NCBI GenBank assembly: GCA_001939145.1
Contig: LSRX01000136.1
Span: 836,771 to 900,770 of the forward strand
Length of the DNA stretch: 64,000 bases
Source: Symbiodinium microadriaticum
Taxonomy: Eukaryota; Sar; Dinophyceae; Suessiales; Symbiodiniaceae
Direction of reading: 5' to 3'
In this document: piece after piece, positions 44,131-55,665 of the stretch
Layout of the letters: each line of letters begins with the position of its first letter
Numbering within the stretch: position 1 is the stretch's first letter
Notes under the pieces: generated by a model
Databases searched by the model: none
What the model was told of the DNA's origin: nothing
The model's input: the letters and a program-made list of their open reading frames with translations, nothing else
Position numbers and translations under genes: made by a program

Positions 44131-46350
44131 TGGTAGCTGGTTGAATTGCAGCGTTCTCTGGCCCCTTGCGAATAACACATTTCGGTGCCTACGGTAGCAT
44201 GCCAAGCTTCCCCCTTTGGGCCTCTATCTCCACCAGCTGTCCAATGTGCAGCCCGTCAATGACGGGAAGCCACTGCCCAAGAGCCTAACAGGGACAGGGT
44301 ACTTTGAAGATGCGCCATACGGGCTGGAAGCATGTATCTTGCGTCAGGCTGAAGCTCTTGATGTGAAACTTAATTACTCAAACTTTGCCGGAAGGGGTTG
44401 TTGCCGGATTTTTTCTGAGTACACAAGGCCAATTTGTATTACCCGCAAACTCACCGGCAATCTCAAATCACAAGGAAATGGTAGCCATGCACCAGCTTCA
44501 GTGGCGCTAAGTCTGCACTTCACCCAGCCTCATCATCGCCCTCCGGAGGAGCCATTGCGGTGGTGCCCAAAACGAGAAAGGGCCAGGATGGCAAACACCG
44601 CTGAACTGGACCCTTCTGGCAGTGGAGCTAGACTAAGTGCTTCTAGCGATCCGGCGAGTGACAATGCACATCTGAGGTATCGACTCTTGCTTGCGAAGTT
44701 GTGGAAGAGTGGTTTGGTTGAAACGAAGCCCGGCATGCTATCGCCAAAGCCTTCCTCTTGGCTCTGAGCCGAGCAATGCACAGCTTGCCATTGTTGCTTG
44801 TCGTCTTGAGGTTGCGGTGCTGGGACTGGTAATGACTGGTAACACTGCTGCTTCTAGCGCGGAGCTGGGTCTGGCGCGTGCCTCGATTTTCTGAAGCCTT
44901 ACTCAAAAAACTGACACACCCAAGATCAACTGTCCGCAAAAGCGAGCGGCCACAGTCCTCCCCGAACTTCTCTTCTTTTGGTACTGGCACCCCTTCAGGC
45001 GCTGCCACCCTGCTAGCCAACAACGTTGGCCGAGTCGGCTACTGGGCCAAGCCGGAAGACGCCAGGGGGTTTGGACTGCTCTGGGGCCCGGGATGACGAG
45101 GTCGTGGAACAGGGATCACAGGCAGTGCTATCGTCAGGAGCTTGAGAAACTGTCGACGTAACTCTACGCGTGATGGTGAAGGCTGTGTATTGTTCTGTGA
45201 CGATGCTGCTTAGCTGTGGACTTCTACGAAGATTGCACGGCAGCTTCATACCAGCACTCAATCCAAAGTGCCAGAATTGCTGTGCCGCGTCAGAAAATGA
45301 GCGGCGACATGTCCACTAATTGGCTCAGCATGAGTGGCCTATGCAAACATGGCGAGCAACTCGATGCAAGGAAGCATGTGTAGCCTCCACAAAACCTTTG
45401 TCTTGTGAATTGGCACCGTCCCAAGCCATCTGAATGACTCTCAGCAACCTGTGGAGCACCTATGACTGCAATGACTAATCACGACTCTTAGCTTCAAGTC
45501 TTGCTCTCGATGCGGGATGGCACGTTGAAATAAAAACACAAGGACAAGGCCCGACTTGAGACTCACGATGTGTCCCTACGGGATCGCGAGGTCGGGCCAG
45601 AATTCCTACACGAGTCATGTCCGGCGAAGTTTGTCGATCGCCAGCAATCCTTGGACCGAATGGGAAAACGGGCATTACACGTGGACAAAAGGGCTCCGTT
45701 GATTCACCCGCCTCAACCTTAGCACCTCTCTGGATCTGTTCCAGTCGCGCCGGTTCCCGAGGATTCTTATGGCCTTCCCTATTCAAAGGCTGATTGGGGG
45801 GGCTGCAAAAGGACATCCCCCGACTTCGTTTACACACCGAGGCCAAGCTCTGGCAGCACTTCTGACACGCAATATCCCCAGGCCCTTTCCGGAGCATCTG
45901 AGGTTCAACTGATCCCTGAGCCGGGCACCACAAAGAATAAGTCCGGCGTCCACACCCGGAGCCACTCTTACCTGCCGGATGGGCTGGATGCGATGGGAGT
46001 CCGAGGACTTCCGAGCAAGTGCCTTGAAGGGCAGAGTTAAAATCATCTCAATCAGCGAAGCATGCTGAGATGGAGTGGCTTGGAGAGCTGTCCACGGTCG
46101 GCCGGGTCGGTCGGGTTTTTACATCGAGCCCAAACAATTTCCCGCTGCTACCGCTGCTTGCCTGGAAGTATGGTGCGTTCCCCGTCGGCGCAGCACAGCG
46201 CTCCGTGTCACACACAAGCCGGCCGTTGGCATTCACCACATTGACGGCCTGCGAAACACTCCGTGACTCAACGAAGTCTGACCGAATACGCATTGAATCC
46301 TAAAGGCCCTAAACCCGAACAAGTCTGACATAGTCTGACCTCGAACACCC
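44131..46350. other. Spacer or introns, ambiguous coding
   Basis: A 183-codon plus frame at 44216-44767 and a minus frame at 46293-46048 (NANGRLVCDTERCAAPTGNA) are the longest candidates. The minus one reads more like protein and lies just downstream of the exon at 46.4 kb, so it may belong to that gene. Confidence 0.3.
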
Positions 46351-46351
46351 T

Positions 46352-46455
46352 GGTGAAACGCGAGGCTGCAGGCCTTCTCCTGGAAGTTGCCATTGAAAGT
46401 GAACAACCGCTGCCCCGAAGCATCTCTCAGCCTGGGCCCGTGAAGCAGCAAAATG
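46352..46455 (-). CDS. Probable exon with LFTFN motif, unidentified
   Basis: Encodes LLLHGPRLRDASGQRLFTFN and GNFQEKACSLAFHQ with very high C/G third positions. The donor is G|GTGTTCG near 46352. It shares the words R-x-FTFN with the exon at 34969-35061. A plus-strand frame nearby (46620-46758, ending in LVRDILKDSLSTM) also has good codon bias and cannot be excluded as a plus-strand terminal exon. Confidence 0.45.
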
Positions 46456-46759
46456 CAGGTAGTCGGATTCTGATGGGAATTCCACGCTCCCACGTTGTTT
46501 GCTGAATGGCGACTTGCTAGGAAGCCCCTGCACCCTCCCCAGCAGGCCCCGGCACGTACCGCTTGTTCGGCAAAGGGTCTTCCTTGGCAATCGTTCCATA
46601 TGCCTGCGAGGCGTACAGGGGAAGTGAGTCTGGAAGCCTTCCTGCGGATGACCATGGGCAACCCCACCCTGCCTCACCGGAAGGCCAGCAAATTTGTGGA
46701 AGACCTCCACGTTTCCTTGGTCCGAGATATTCTCAAGGACAGCTTGAGCACAATGTAAG

Positions 46760-48030
46760 GGTTCTGCATCAGAGACATCTCTTTATTTTGTTGCTGCTAT
46801 TGGAAGATCGCAACCCTCTGCGGGAATGCAAAATCATCAAAATCTCATGTGAGATTGGGGGCGGCAGCCAAATGGAGCATAAAATCATGGCCGCGTGCAT
46901 GGGACGACGTGTATGTCGCACGTACTGCGTCCCGGATATGAGTGACGAGCACTGCTCTATTTGTGACTGTTCTCCCAACTTCACCACGCGAACTGACCAC
47001 CCTGGCCCTGGGCGCAAGTGGGAGGCAAGGCCCTGGCTCGTAGAGCGGCGCAGTGCGGACCTCAAACAGCAGGAATCTCGAAGGGGCGACAGCTGGGGAT
47101 TGTTGGGCAAAGATGGCATTCGAGGTGCAGGGTCCGTGCCGACGACGTTCGTCGATCCGCTGGCAATTGGACCATTGCAAGTAAATCACTAGACACAGTG
47201 TCAACATGTGTCACTCAGCGTCACAGTGTTCCGTGGGTCGGTTCCCAACTGCTAGAGGCAGGGCTCCAAGGCTGCCAATTTCCCGCCAGGGTCCGGTGCA
47301 GTCCGCTGGGGCACGGGCCCACGCAAGCGGTCGCTCGTCGAGAGAATGGAGGAAGATACCTGGAGCACGTGATAGAAACCGAATCAGGTCCCAGCCTCAA
47401 GTCGGAACGAATATGTACTTCGAGTATCCCACACCAACCAGCTGAAATGAATTGGTGGGAAGTTTTGCTAGCTGTGTGGGATGCACTGCTGGCGGCTTGG
47501 TGGGCAGGGCTTGCAGGGATGAGCACGGGAGGGCGAGGAGAGCGGACTTCCATTTACGATTTAATTTTTAAGAAATGACTCATGGCGTGGGCACTCCCGG
47601 TATCTCCGTGTATGCTCTGCGGCACACGTTGGAGGGCAAGCACTATGGGGATACTCTGCGCAACTCTCTGAATCTCTGGGCACAGGCACTCCAGACAAAA
47701 AACTCTTCAGGACACACCTTGCAGAATACTCTGGAGGCGGCTAGGATACTCTGCAGGATCCTTTGCAGGGAGGAGTACGGCGGGGCGGGCGAGGAGCATT
47801 TAGAAGAAGAGCCGCCTTTACATCAAAGTACCAAGACCGAGGATGGAGAACAAAGAAAGCCCTTGGGCCCTAGGCGGTCTGTGGCAGTCGATATCTGTCT
47901 TTGAGGGAATTCTGACCTAACTGAGCCGGGTTTGGGCTTTGAGCCCTGACATGCTGCTGAACTGGGGCGCACCGCAACGCGAGCCGAACTCGTCAACGAC
48001 GACCTGGATTGAGAAGTTTGCTGAGATACT
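46760..48030. other. Spacer with degenerate short repeat
   Basis: At about 47600-47790 words such as GATACTCTGC, AATACTCTGG and ACTCTCTG recur every 20-40 bases, giving a Leu-rich plus frame that is probably not a gene. A plus-strand Trp/Leu/Ala run (47451-47520) encodes a hydrophobic helix by chance or as an exon; undecided. Confidence 0.35.
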
Positions 48031-48033
48031 CAC

Positions 48034-48102
48034 CAGTCGCAGATGTCACCGACCCCAGCATGAAGCACTTCACCCATTTTGCCAAGGCACTCTGCTCAGA
48101 GG
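48034..48102 (-). CDS. Unidentified eight-exon gene, exon g
   Basis: A 69-nt exon encoding SEQSALAKWVKCFMLGSVTS and AT after a phase-1 join. The acceptor is GTCAG|CC; the donor is G|GTGAGTATC, fully canonical. It joins exon f over a 158-nt intron (NWA|ASEQ). Later exons lie below 48.0 kb and were not identified. Confidence 0.65.
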
Positions 48103-48260
48103 CTGACCTTGTAAGTCCACGATGTGGAACCTGAGGAGATGTAAACTCTTGCGGGGCCCCAGTCTTGGACAGCAAACTCCTTCCAACCTTCCATTGCATG
48201 GCAAACAATGCGTGCTGGCAGTTGGCAAGAAGCCCGACCCTATACGCGCGCCAACACCAC

Positions 48261-48400
48261 CAGCCCAGTTACTCAGTTGCTCGGGGCCCAGCGCAAGCTG
48301 CTGCTTTTCAGCAGAGACCAACTCTGAGACCTTGGCACTCATCTCTTGCTGCAACTCGGCTGCAGCTACGGATGGTTCTTGCTTTGTGGCCTCTTTGGGT
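48261..48400 (-). CDS. Unidentified eight-exon gene, exon f
   Basis: Encodes PSVAAAELQQEMSAKVSELV and EKQQLALGPEQLSNWA, a Gln/Glu/Ala-rich helix. The donor is G|GTGGTG, phase 1. The acceptor is probably ACCCAAAG near 48393. Likely coiled coil. Confidence 0.6.
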
Positions 48401-49139
48401 AAACGCACATGTAGTTTGCTTATGGACACCGGACGAGCCGCTTGTACCAGTCAGGGGCGGAGGCGTGGTGGCTGGGGTCCCGGGCTGCAAACACCAATTC
48501 CATGCCGCTGGGGACGACCAAGGACCTCGGCTTGGTGGGCTTGGTCTGAAGAGGCAAAGCGAAGGGGCTACGGCACAACGGCAAGCGGAGAATCGCTAAA
48601 ACTTACCCTCGATGTGGGTTTGGTGCGGCCGTGTACCCCGCGCTTGGTGACCGGCGGGGAGAGCCAACGAGTCCTAAAGCAGACATCAGGAAGAGTTATG
48701 GCGATGGCGATCACAAGAAGGGAGCCGTCCCTCACATACCACGAGCAGCCCCGACCCGGCAAAGAGTGCAACAGCAATGCAGGAAACCCTGCCAAGGCTG
48801 CTCAGCTGCACCCCCTGAGATATGCGGTGACATCAGCATAGCAGGTCCTGGGAATTGTCGTGTCGCCGGAAGATGCTTTCCTCACAGACAGAGTCAAAAA
48901 CAATTACCTTCAACCGAAGATGAAGCTGCCAGAGCTGGGGAAATCCACGTGTCCGAAAAACCGAAATCTGACGACGGCTGTCTCTCATCACGGCAAGCCC
49001 CGTGCAATCTGTGGCTTCTCACATCTTCGTTTCTCTCTTCTTATGACGGGATTCACGTTAGCCACGGGAGAGCGCAGGCGAGTGAGATGGAACTTGGACG
49101 GACCAACTAACAGGAGCGGCAGGCAGAGTTCCAGTTTTT

Positions 49140-49495
49140 TCTGAGCTCTTTTCAATTTCTGATGCCTGGAACAGAGCCGATGCCTTAAGCGGTCCTGTAC
49201 GAAGGGCTGCCAACGGGCGATGTCAGCAAAGATGGCGGAGGACCTCTGAGGGAACATGAAGCAAAGCGCGGAATCATTGCCAAAAACGAGTGCGTCATAT
49301 GCGTCATGGAAGACTTTCTCCTGCAGACTCCGCACTCCACTGCTTTTATGCTGCGGGTCGAGGCTGAGACCCGACCGCGAGGACTTGACCCGCTGGAGGA
49401 CCTGTGTTAAGGCCGATTTTCTGTCGAGAAGCTCAGGCTCGTCAGGTTCATGGGGCGTATCTGTTGACCCCCAATGCTTCTTTGAACAACTCCTG
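49140..49495 (-). CDS. Unidentified eight-exon gene, exon e
   Basis: The longest exon of the gene: PDEPELLDRKSALTQVLQRV, then VRSLQEKVFHDAYDALVFGN, then CFMFPQRSSAIFADIARWQP, then a basic helix. Strong C/G third positions. The end may be at TTC|GTACAG (about 49200) or later in the basic part. The acceptor is near TTCAAAG (about 49480). No family recognised. Confidence 0.6.
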
Positions 49496-49719
49496 GAACC
49501 TGCTCTGGGTGACCGCACACCACATTCCCTGCCTCGCTTGGTGCCGGATCGGGCTTCTGGGAAGGCCCGAATCGCTGCCTTCGCTGCAACATCTGAACAT
49601 CTCTGAACCGCGGGATAGTGCGTGGCAACTTGCCCCGCGGAGCCCTTCCCTGCTGGTTCTGTACGGAGACAGAAAGGCACATTGGGAAGTCAGTCTTGAC
49701 TCATTGAATCTTTCAGCCG

Positions 49720-49800
49720 TGCGGCTCGGAGCGGCAGTAGACGGCCAAGCACACTGAGAGCACCTGGGCGCACGGAGTGGCTGACCTCATCTGCACAAAT
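49720..49800 (-). CDS. Possible small exon of the same gene
   Basis: Minus-strand words SVLGRLLPLRAARLKDSMS with good codon bias. Borders not fixed. Confidence 0.25.
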
Positions 49801-50309
49801 CTTCTCCAAACTGCCCGGTGCCTGCCCATGACACGCACATCCAACCCCGGAATCCGGCACGACCCGTCACCACAGAGCCCCCCCACAATCCCCAGACATG
49901 GCAGCGCACGATGCCAAGCGCGGCCAGCAAGATCAGAAACACAGCTGGGCTTGACCTTTGGAGAACCGAGTGAAGAGTGGCATCGAAGACTGAAGGTCGA
50001 GATCTGCTGCAAAGCTAGGCTTGGAGACCTCGCCTTGTCTTCTGGGCGCAATCAACAAAGCTTGAGCAAGTGTTCAGTGCGCGAAACGCGCCCCGCTTAC
50101 CTTCGCTCGTGCCCTAGACAACATTGAGGGCTGAGTTCCAGATCAGAATGCCGAAAGCGTTTCTAAGCCTGGAGACTGAAGCTTCGCAGGCTACCGCGAG
50201 CGTTCAAGTCGGCCTGGCTTGGGCACCCGGCGCGAAGTACGATGAAGCGTGGATCCGCCGCACCTGAAACGGGCACTGCTTCATCCCCTCGTCGGATTGT
50301 CTAGGAGTC

Positions 50310-50455
50310 CAGGCCCGAAGCATCGTGTTTGAAGATTGGGTCAAGCTCGGTGGGGCGACTCTCGGGGCGACACCAACATTCGAAAGCTTCAACGGCCTCA
50401 TCCACTAGGGAAGAATTCGTCCAGGAGCTCCGAGTTAAGAGCATGGCCACCCAGC
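50310..50455 (-). CDS. Unidentified eight-exon gene, exon d
   Basis: After AAAAAAG|GC, encodes WVAMLLTRSSWTNSSLVDEA and VEAFECW. It keeps the frame of exon c only if a 38-nt intron (50456-50493) is removed. The open frame runs to a TAG near 50301; the donor is not fixed. Confidence 0.5.
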
Positions 50456-50493
50456 CTTTTTTGCATCGGCGGTTACAACCGACCATGACAGAC

Positions 50494-50620
50494 CATGCAG
50501 GAAATTCCTAAGAGACATCGACATCGGCGGCACCGAGCCGTAGACAGACTTGAGCAGGTCTCCAGAATCTCGGGCGCGTGCCGCGGCCGATGGGGCCAGG
50601 TGTCCATCTATTCCATCTGA
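50494..50620 (-). CDS. Unidentified eight-exon gene, exon c
   Basis: A 127-nt exon encoding SDGIDGHLAPSAAARARDSG and LLKSVYGSVPPMSMSLRNFL. Acceptor GTGCAG in phase 0, donor G|GTCTGTC in phase 1. It joins exon b over 312 nt. Confidence 0.6.
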
Positions 50621-50932
50621 CTGCACTCTGAAATGCCTCCTGTCGCGCGAGACACTGCCTACGCCGATGCCACCACTCACAAACAGCATGCACTTCCCAT
50701 ACGACCTCAAGCTGGACCAGCGCTCGGTCCGCCTGAGCCGTGGAATCCCCACAACGAGAAGCAAACAAGCAGACTGACCAACCAAGACACAAGCTGACAG
50801 AGAGAGAGAGAGGGCGTGCGAACTCTGTCTGGTTATGTACATCAGTATGCATGCATGCCTGTGTTTAACAGGAGCAAACGCTCAGGAACCCCCACACCAA
50901 GTGCCTAATGGTCGCGGGAACCCAGATCAGAC

Positions 50933-51075
50933 CATCTGCAATCTGCAAATGCCGACATGCCTGAGAAACCCGTCTCTCAAACAAACAACCCGAGCTCGTT
51001 CAACGCCGAGCTGCTCTGGTGGAATTGGTCCAACCCATTTCTTCTGAAGCTGTGCTGTTGCCTTCGGAAGTTCTG
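50933..51075 (-). CDS. Unidentified eight-exon gene, exon b
   Basis: A 143-nt exon encoding ELPKATAQLQKKWVGPIPPE and ERARVVCLRDGFLRHVGICR. The acceptor TTTTGCTTCAG has a good pyrimidine tract; the donor is ATG|GTCTGA. The phase-1 join to exon a (SL|AELPK) is exact over a 222-nt intron. Confidence 0.65.
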
Positions 51076-51297
51076 CTGAAGCAAAAGAGCTTTGGCTAGG
51101 AGCTTGTAGCAAAAGTGCTTTGGTTAGGAGCTTGTAAGCGATCTTTCGCTAGTTCCCGGACGTAGTTAGAAGGCGGGCTCTGTCGCTCTCTCTCTCCTTC
51201 CCGTCTTCTCCCGCCCGGCTCGTCCATTTCGTTTTGCTGTGTTCTCTCGTAGTTCTTTGCTTTCCTAAACCCTCTCTCTCCACGGTAGTGTACTTAC

Positions 51298-51398
51298 CAA
51301 GCGACCTGGGGTCATACTGAAGCGGAGCCGACTGGCACCAAACTTTCGCAGCAGTTGCGGCATCACTCCATGGCAGCGGCGACATGCTGTCAACTTTG
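51298..51398 (-). CDS. Unidentified eight-exon gene, exon a
   Basis: A 101-nt exon encoding KVDSMSPLPWSDAATAAKVW and SAPLQYDPRSL. Acceptor CCTCCAG; donor G|GTAAGTAC, canonical. The start codon lies further upstream; about 51510-51430 (AVRTWLACNGSVPVARTVLQ) may be the preceding exon. Confidence 0.65.
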
Positions 51399-51519
51399 CT
51401 GGAGGGTATCTTAAAGCTGCCACGTCAGGCACACTGCAGCACGGTTCGGGCCACAGGAACAGATCCATTGCAGGCAAGCCAAGTCCTCACAGCCCATCTC
51501 AACTCCTTGCCCTGTTGCT

Positions 51520-53940
51520 GTTACTCTCACATCGTCCTCGTGGTCGGAAAGAACGTTGGATTTCCCGTGCTCCCGCGCTCGCTCTCCGCCCGAGGGGCGG
51601 TGAGGATCCCTGAGGCATGAGGCCGGTGAGGCCGCCGGTGTCGCGGCCAAAGAAGTCACGCACTATCTGATATAACGCTCTCAGCGTGACCCCCCACGTC
51701 TGTGCATTCTGATCGCGTCGTGACCAAACCGATGTTCCTTCGTTCAGGAGTTTTATGAGTTTTGAGGAGCCCTGAGATTGAAGCGGCATGTCGAAGCAAG
51801 GAATGCCGCTTCAGTTCGAGCGCATTTACGACCATCTAGAAGGCGGCCCAGTGCCTTGTTCTGGATGCGAATACTGTGAGAAACATTAATTATTAATTCG
51901 GATCGACAGAAGCCAACGGAATCAGGTGCATTTCGCTTCTGGCTGAATGGGCAGTTGCAAGTGCTGCTGCGATGACTTTGTTTGATGTGAAAGCCCGGTA
52001 GTGATGATGTGAGAAATTTAATAATGTGGCTATGCGACCATCGAGGCATGAAGAAATGCAGAGAAACTGAACAAGAGAGTCTACATTGACATCCGTAACA
52101 GGTACAACAAGCTGCTGCGTGCTTGCGCGTTGAAGTGGCCTTCCAAGAAGAGGATGCCGTGTGATGTTGTGCTAATTATGTAGTATGCAAACCGGCTCGA
52201 GGGAAGAATGCTAATCAAACACTCCGAGCAACAAATGATGTTATGCACGAAATTGGAATTCAGAATGCTGCAACGAAGTTTGCGCACTCCACCAGCAAGC
52301 GACAGGAGAGATCAATGTATGACCGACACTGGTGCCTGCTGTCCGGTTAGTCAGCGAAGCTCTCCGCTGCATCAGCACCGGTGGGGTGGAATGGCCTCGG
52401 TGGACGGCTTGGGACTGCCTCTAAGATGGCAAGATGCATGGAATCTTTGTGTGCTCTCTGACCGGAGTTGTTCATGTCACAAATGGTCACAACGTGGGAA
52501 AAGCTCAAGCGGTGAATGTTCAGCACGTTTCGCTTTACTCGGTCAATTGCCCTCCCCCCTGCTAGCCGCACCCGTCACATTCCAACTCTTCTGGCAGCAC
52601 CGCTACTCTGCACGTGCGCGAGGAGGCACCCAACTGATTCTCGTTTGGCTAATCTCCTCTCACGTTCCCCTTCAGTTGCATTCCAGCCTGTGGAGACTCA
52701 GACACCTGCTTCGTGCGTTGTTTTGGTGTGTGCAAGGAGGGGCCTTTGCTTTTCAGGCTGAGCAACGGGATCTGAAAATGTGGTCCCCGCACCCGCCCGC
52801 ATTTGCTCAGTTCAGCTCTCGATCCAATGCCAGAAGTTGACAGAACTTCCGAACGTCCTTTTCAAGTAAGCGTGCACCTTCCTCATAACCTCGATACCCG
52901 ATATACCGTTACCCCGTCTAAGGGCGAAGCAAAAGGCACCTGCTTTTCTGGCACCCTGAGGTTCATTGCCTGACAGAAGCAAGACGGAGCTCCCGACCTA
53001 TCCACCGATTCCAAGGCTTTCCGCAAGCCTGAACACGTGCATGCAGGAATGACACCATCGAAGGGCCTGCGGCGCCAGTTGCGGAAAACATTGCCCATGT
53101 CAGCCTAGCGGCCGTTGAGATTGGATCTTCCATAAGAGGAAGACTTCACCGCGGCTTGGTGCACATGGAACACGAACCAAGAGGCTGAAAGCAAGGATCG
53201 AAAGCAAGGACTCCAGACTGAAAGAAACAAGGAAAGCTGCAAAAAATGGGCAGCGTCGATAACGCATGCCAGCATCACCAGTACTTCGCCGCACGCGCGA
53301 GCACGCCCCGGCCCACCGCAGGGGGTGCGCGGTCAACAAAAGCCTCAAAATCTGGCCCTACCGCATCCTGCCGCACAACCGTTGAAAGCGGTCTCGGACT
53401 GAAAGCCCACTTGCCCCCAGTTCTGAAGTGGCTTCGAAGCAAGGCTTCGAAAGCCGCTCGGCTGGATTTTCGTGCACCGTGTGCTCAACGATTCTGCCGA
53501 CGCCCTGAGGGGGCCACCAAGTCTCTCATGCATCCTCCTGCAATGCGAGCGCTCTGTGAAAGGTTGTGTGTGCCAGGCAGGCCTCCATCGCAAAGTAATG
53601 CTTGCATCATGAGTTCATGACTCAACAAGCATGACAGGTCGCTTGTGCTGGGATATCCTCCTGCTGCGAGGCACGCCAGCAAGAAGCTGCGAGCCGCGCA
53701 GAGCCTCTCCTGCTGAGCCGGCAAAGGCCACGGACCGGCATCTCGGATCAGGGCGGCAACCAGGCAGAGAAGAAGCTGTCAAATGCAGCTTCATCCGAGC
53801 CTCACTCAACACCTCTGCATCCGTTCACGAGGACAGTCTTTTTGCTCGGCGCACGGGCCGCTCCCTTCGAGGGAGGGTGCATTATCTCAGGCTCAGTGCC
53901 CGGGTCCGGCTACTGCCACTTTACTTTTTGTGAGGTTTTG
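51520..53940. other. Spacer without supported genes
   Basis: AT-rich at 51850-52290. Open frames on both strands, none with consistent splice sites. Confidence 0.35.
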
Positions 53941-53942
53941 TC

Positions 53943-54165
53943 CTACTGTTGCCTGCCTCTGACATGCTGTGCACACTCCAAGAGCTCGGCACACCTCAAA
54001 CATGGCGGATCCTTGTCAATATTTCTACCATTGCTCTTGACACTCACAATGCCCGGCTCAGGAGAACAGACTGGCAAAGGCTTCGGTTCCGTGAATCCTC
54101 CGATGTCGCACTTGGGGATTGGCTGAAGTGCTGCGTGAGCCAGAAGGGAGCGTGATGTTGCCTTC
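53943..54165 (-). CDS. Probable C-terminal exon, unidentified
   Basis: Ends in a TAG at 53943. Contains KCDIGGFTEPKPLPVCSPEP and CLRCAELLECAQH (three Cys with C-x2-C-x5-C spacing). It lies just downstream of the exon at 54237-54501, probably the same gene; the join is not resolved. Confidence 0.4.
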
Positions 54166-54236
54166 CTGCTTTGGTCCATTTTTGTGAGGGAGGGAGATCT
54201 CGCTGCATACTCTTGCTTCGGAGTTGCTTCTGACAC

Positions 54237-54501
54237 TTTCGTATTAGTGCGGATTGCAGGCCTGGGCTGAACTGTTCAAGGATCTGGAATCGAAGCCTTG
54301 CAAGGTCTTCTTCCAAAGCACCCGAAAGCCGAAAACCCTGTAGCAGTGGCAGCCCTGATTCACCGGCCTTGCTACCAGCTGCAACACGAGCATCACGGAC
54401 AGCATCCCCACAGTACCTCCGGGTGACGAAGCTGTACAGAGCTCGTGCTCTGAGCGATAAGGCTGCTCTTGCGGGTCCCTGGAAGTGTTTCATCTGTGCG
54501 G
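54237..54501 (-). CDS. Probable exon, unidentified
   Basis: About 88 codons: MKHFQGPARAALSLRARALY and on through EEDLARLRFQILEQFSPGLQ. The acceptor is GCACAG|ATG and the donor is AA|GTGTCAG. The Met directly after the acceptor may be internal. Basic, helical, no recognised domain. Confidence 0.5.
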
Positions 54502-55069
54502 CAGGATGCCTTCAAAAGGCCTGGTGAACACGAGCGGTTTTTTGTGAGCGTTTTATTTCAGCTTCTGCTGGGTCTGCAAGAGAAACAGCACGAAGCTGCG
54601 GCTCTCAACATGCTTCTCCAACCTCTTCTCGTTGGACTAAGGACGGGTGCCTCCCGACAGGAGCGTGGCTGCAGCGGTGCCGGCATACAGGACCGAAGTG
54701 AACCGCAGCAGCCCTGCGTTGACAGGAAAATCACAGGATATCATAGGATTCCTAGGTGAGGCAAGGCATTTCTTTGATTTGCAGATGCACCCGATGGATT
54801 GGGCGCCGCCACTGTTACAAGCCCACGGGGAGCCTGGGTAAGTGATGGTAAGTGTTACGAGCAAGGCTGGCCTATCAGTTCAGCTTGGAACCCTCAGGCA
54901 CTCCACGCAGGCACTGGAGTGGTGGCACGACTAGATAATTGAATAATGCTAAGAAAAGCCATACGTTCGCCCCGGTGACGACCACATCAACACCACAGCA
55001 ACCTCCTGAGCAAGAACCTTCCTGAAGATAGCGTTCGTGGCCTTCGCGGCATCGAGCAACCATGGCAAC

Positions 55070-55165
55070 CCTTATAGACCCAACCCCTGCCTCGCTCAGG
55101 GTGAGCTTCGTTGGTCGGCAAGCCCAATAGCTTTGATGCCTCCAGCAAACATTGGCGCACTGGTA
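55070..55165 (-). CDS. Membrane-protein gene, exon 3
   Basis: A 96-nt exon encoding PVRQCLLEASKLLGLPTNEA and HPERGRGWVYK. Acceptor AGTCAG|TA in phase 1, donor G|GTTGCC. The join to the preceding exon restores VLNMKD|VPVRQCL over a 158-nt intron. Cytosolic-looking helix after the membrane part. Confidence 0.65.
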
Positions 55166-55323
55166 CTGACTACTGACCACGACCTTGGCCCTTGGGGTGG
55201 GGGATGGAACGTCGGGAAGCAAGACACGACCTTATGTTGCCGCCTCCCCTGCCGCAGGGAGCCGCAAAAACCATCTTGCCGACCAACTCCAGGCTGATTC
55301 GATGCTACTTCTAAACTTTAAAC

Positions 55324-55436
55324 CGTCCTTCATGTTGAGAACAAAGCAGAAGAGGGCCTCGGGCCATCCTAACGCCAGCGTCACGGGCGAGGCGGCGATG
55401 GACAGTAGCGCCATTCCAGCCAACAGCGCGCTGTGC
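55324..55436 (-). CDS. Membrane-protein gene, exon 2
   Basis: A 113-nt exon, phase 2 to 1, encoding HSALLAGMALLSIAASPVTL and ALGWPEALFCFVLNMKD: a membrane segment of about 20 residues followed by a second hydrophobic part. Acceptor TTTGGCCAG|G; donor G|GTTTAAAG. Very strong C/G third positions. Family unknown. Confidence 0.7.
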
Positions 55437-55572
55437 CTGGCCAAAGGTATTTCACAATGGTTCACGTATCCGAACCTGCCGGTTGCAAGTCTCGTGTTCC
55501 CAGGTGGCGCTTGCCACGACCACAAGCCTGAACTGAAGCACCCGGCTGGCCCTCTTTAAGACGACACCCTAC

Positions 55573-55665
55573 CTTGACACGATCGGCTCAACCGTGCTCA
55601 AGCGCAGCCTCCGCAAGTGGCCGAAGGCCAGCCAGAGAGTGCCCAGAAGACTGATCAGCCCATGC
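55573..55665 (-). CDS. Membrane-protein gene, exon 1 of those seen
   Basis: A 93-nt exon encoding HGLISLLGTLWLAFGHLRRL and RLSTVEPIVS, a hydrophobic segment followed by a basic one. The donor AG|GTAGGG is in phase 2 and pairs with exon 2 across a 136-nt intron (IVS|R|HSALL). The first exon of the gene is upstream and not identified. Confidence 0.65.

Noticed and set aside
47575..47904. Plus-strand 109-codon frame
   Set aside because: It follows short recurring ACTCTG words and lacks splice context.
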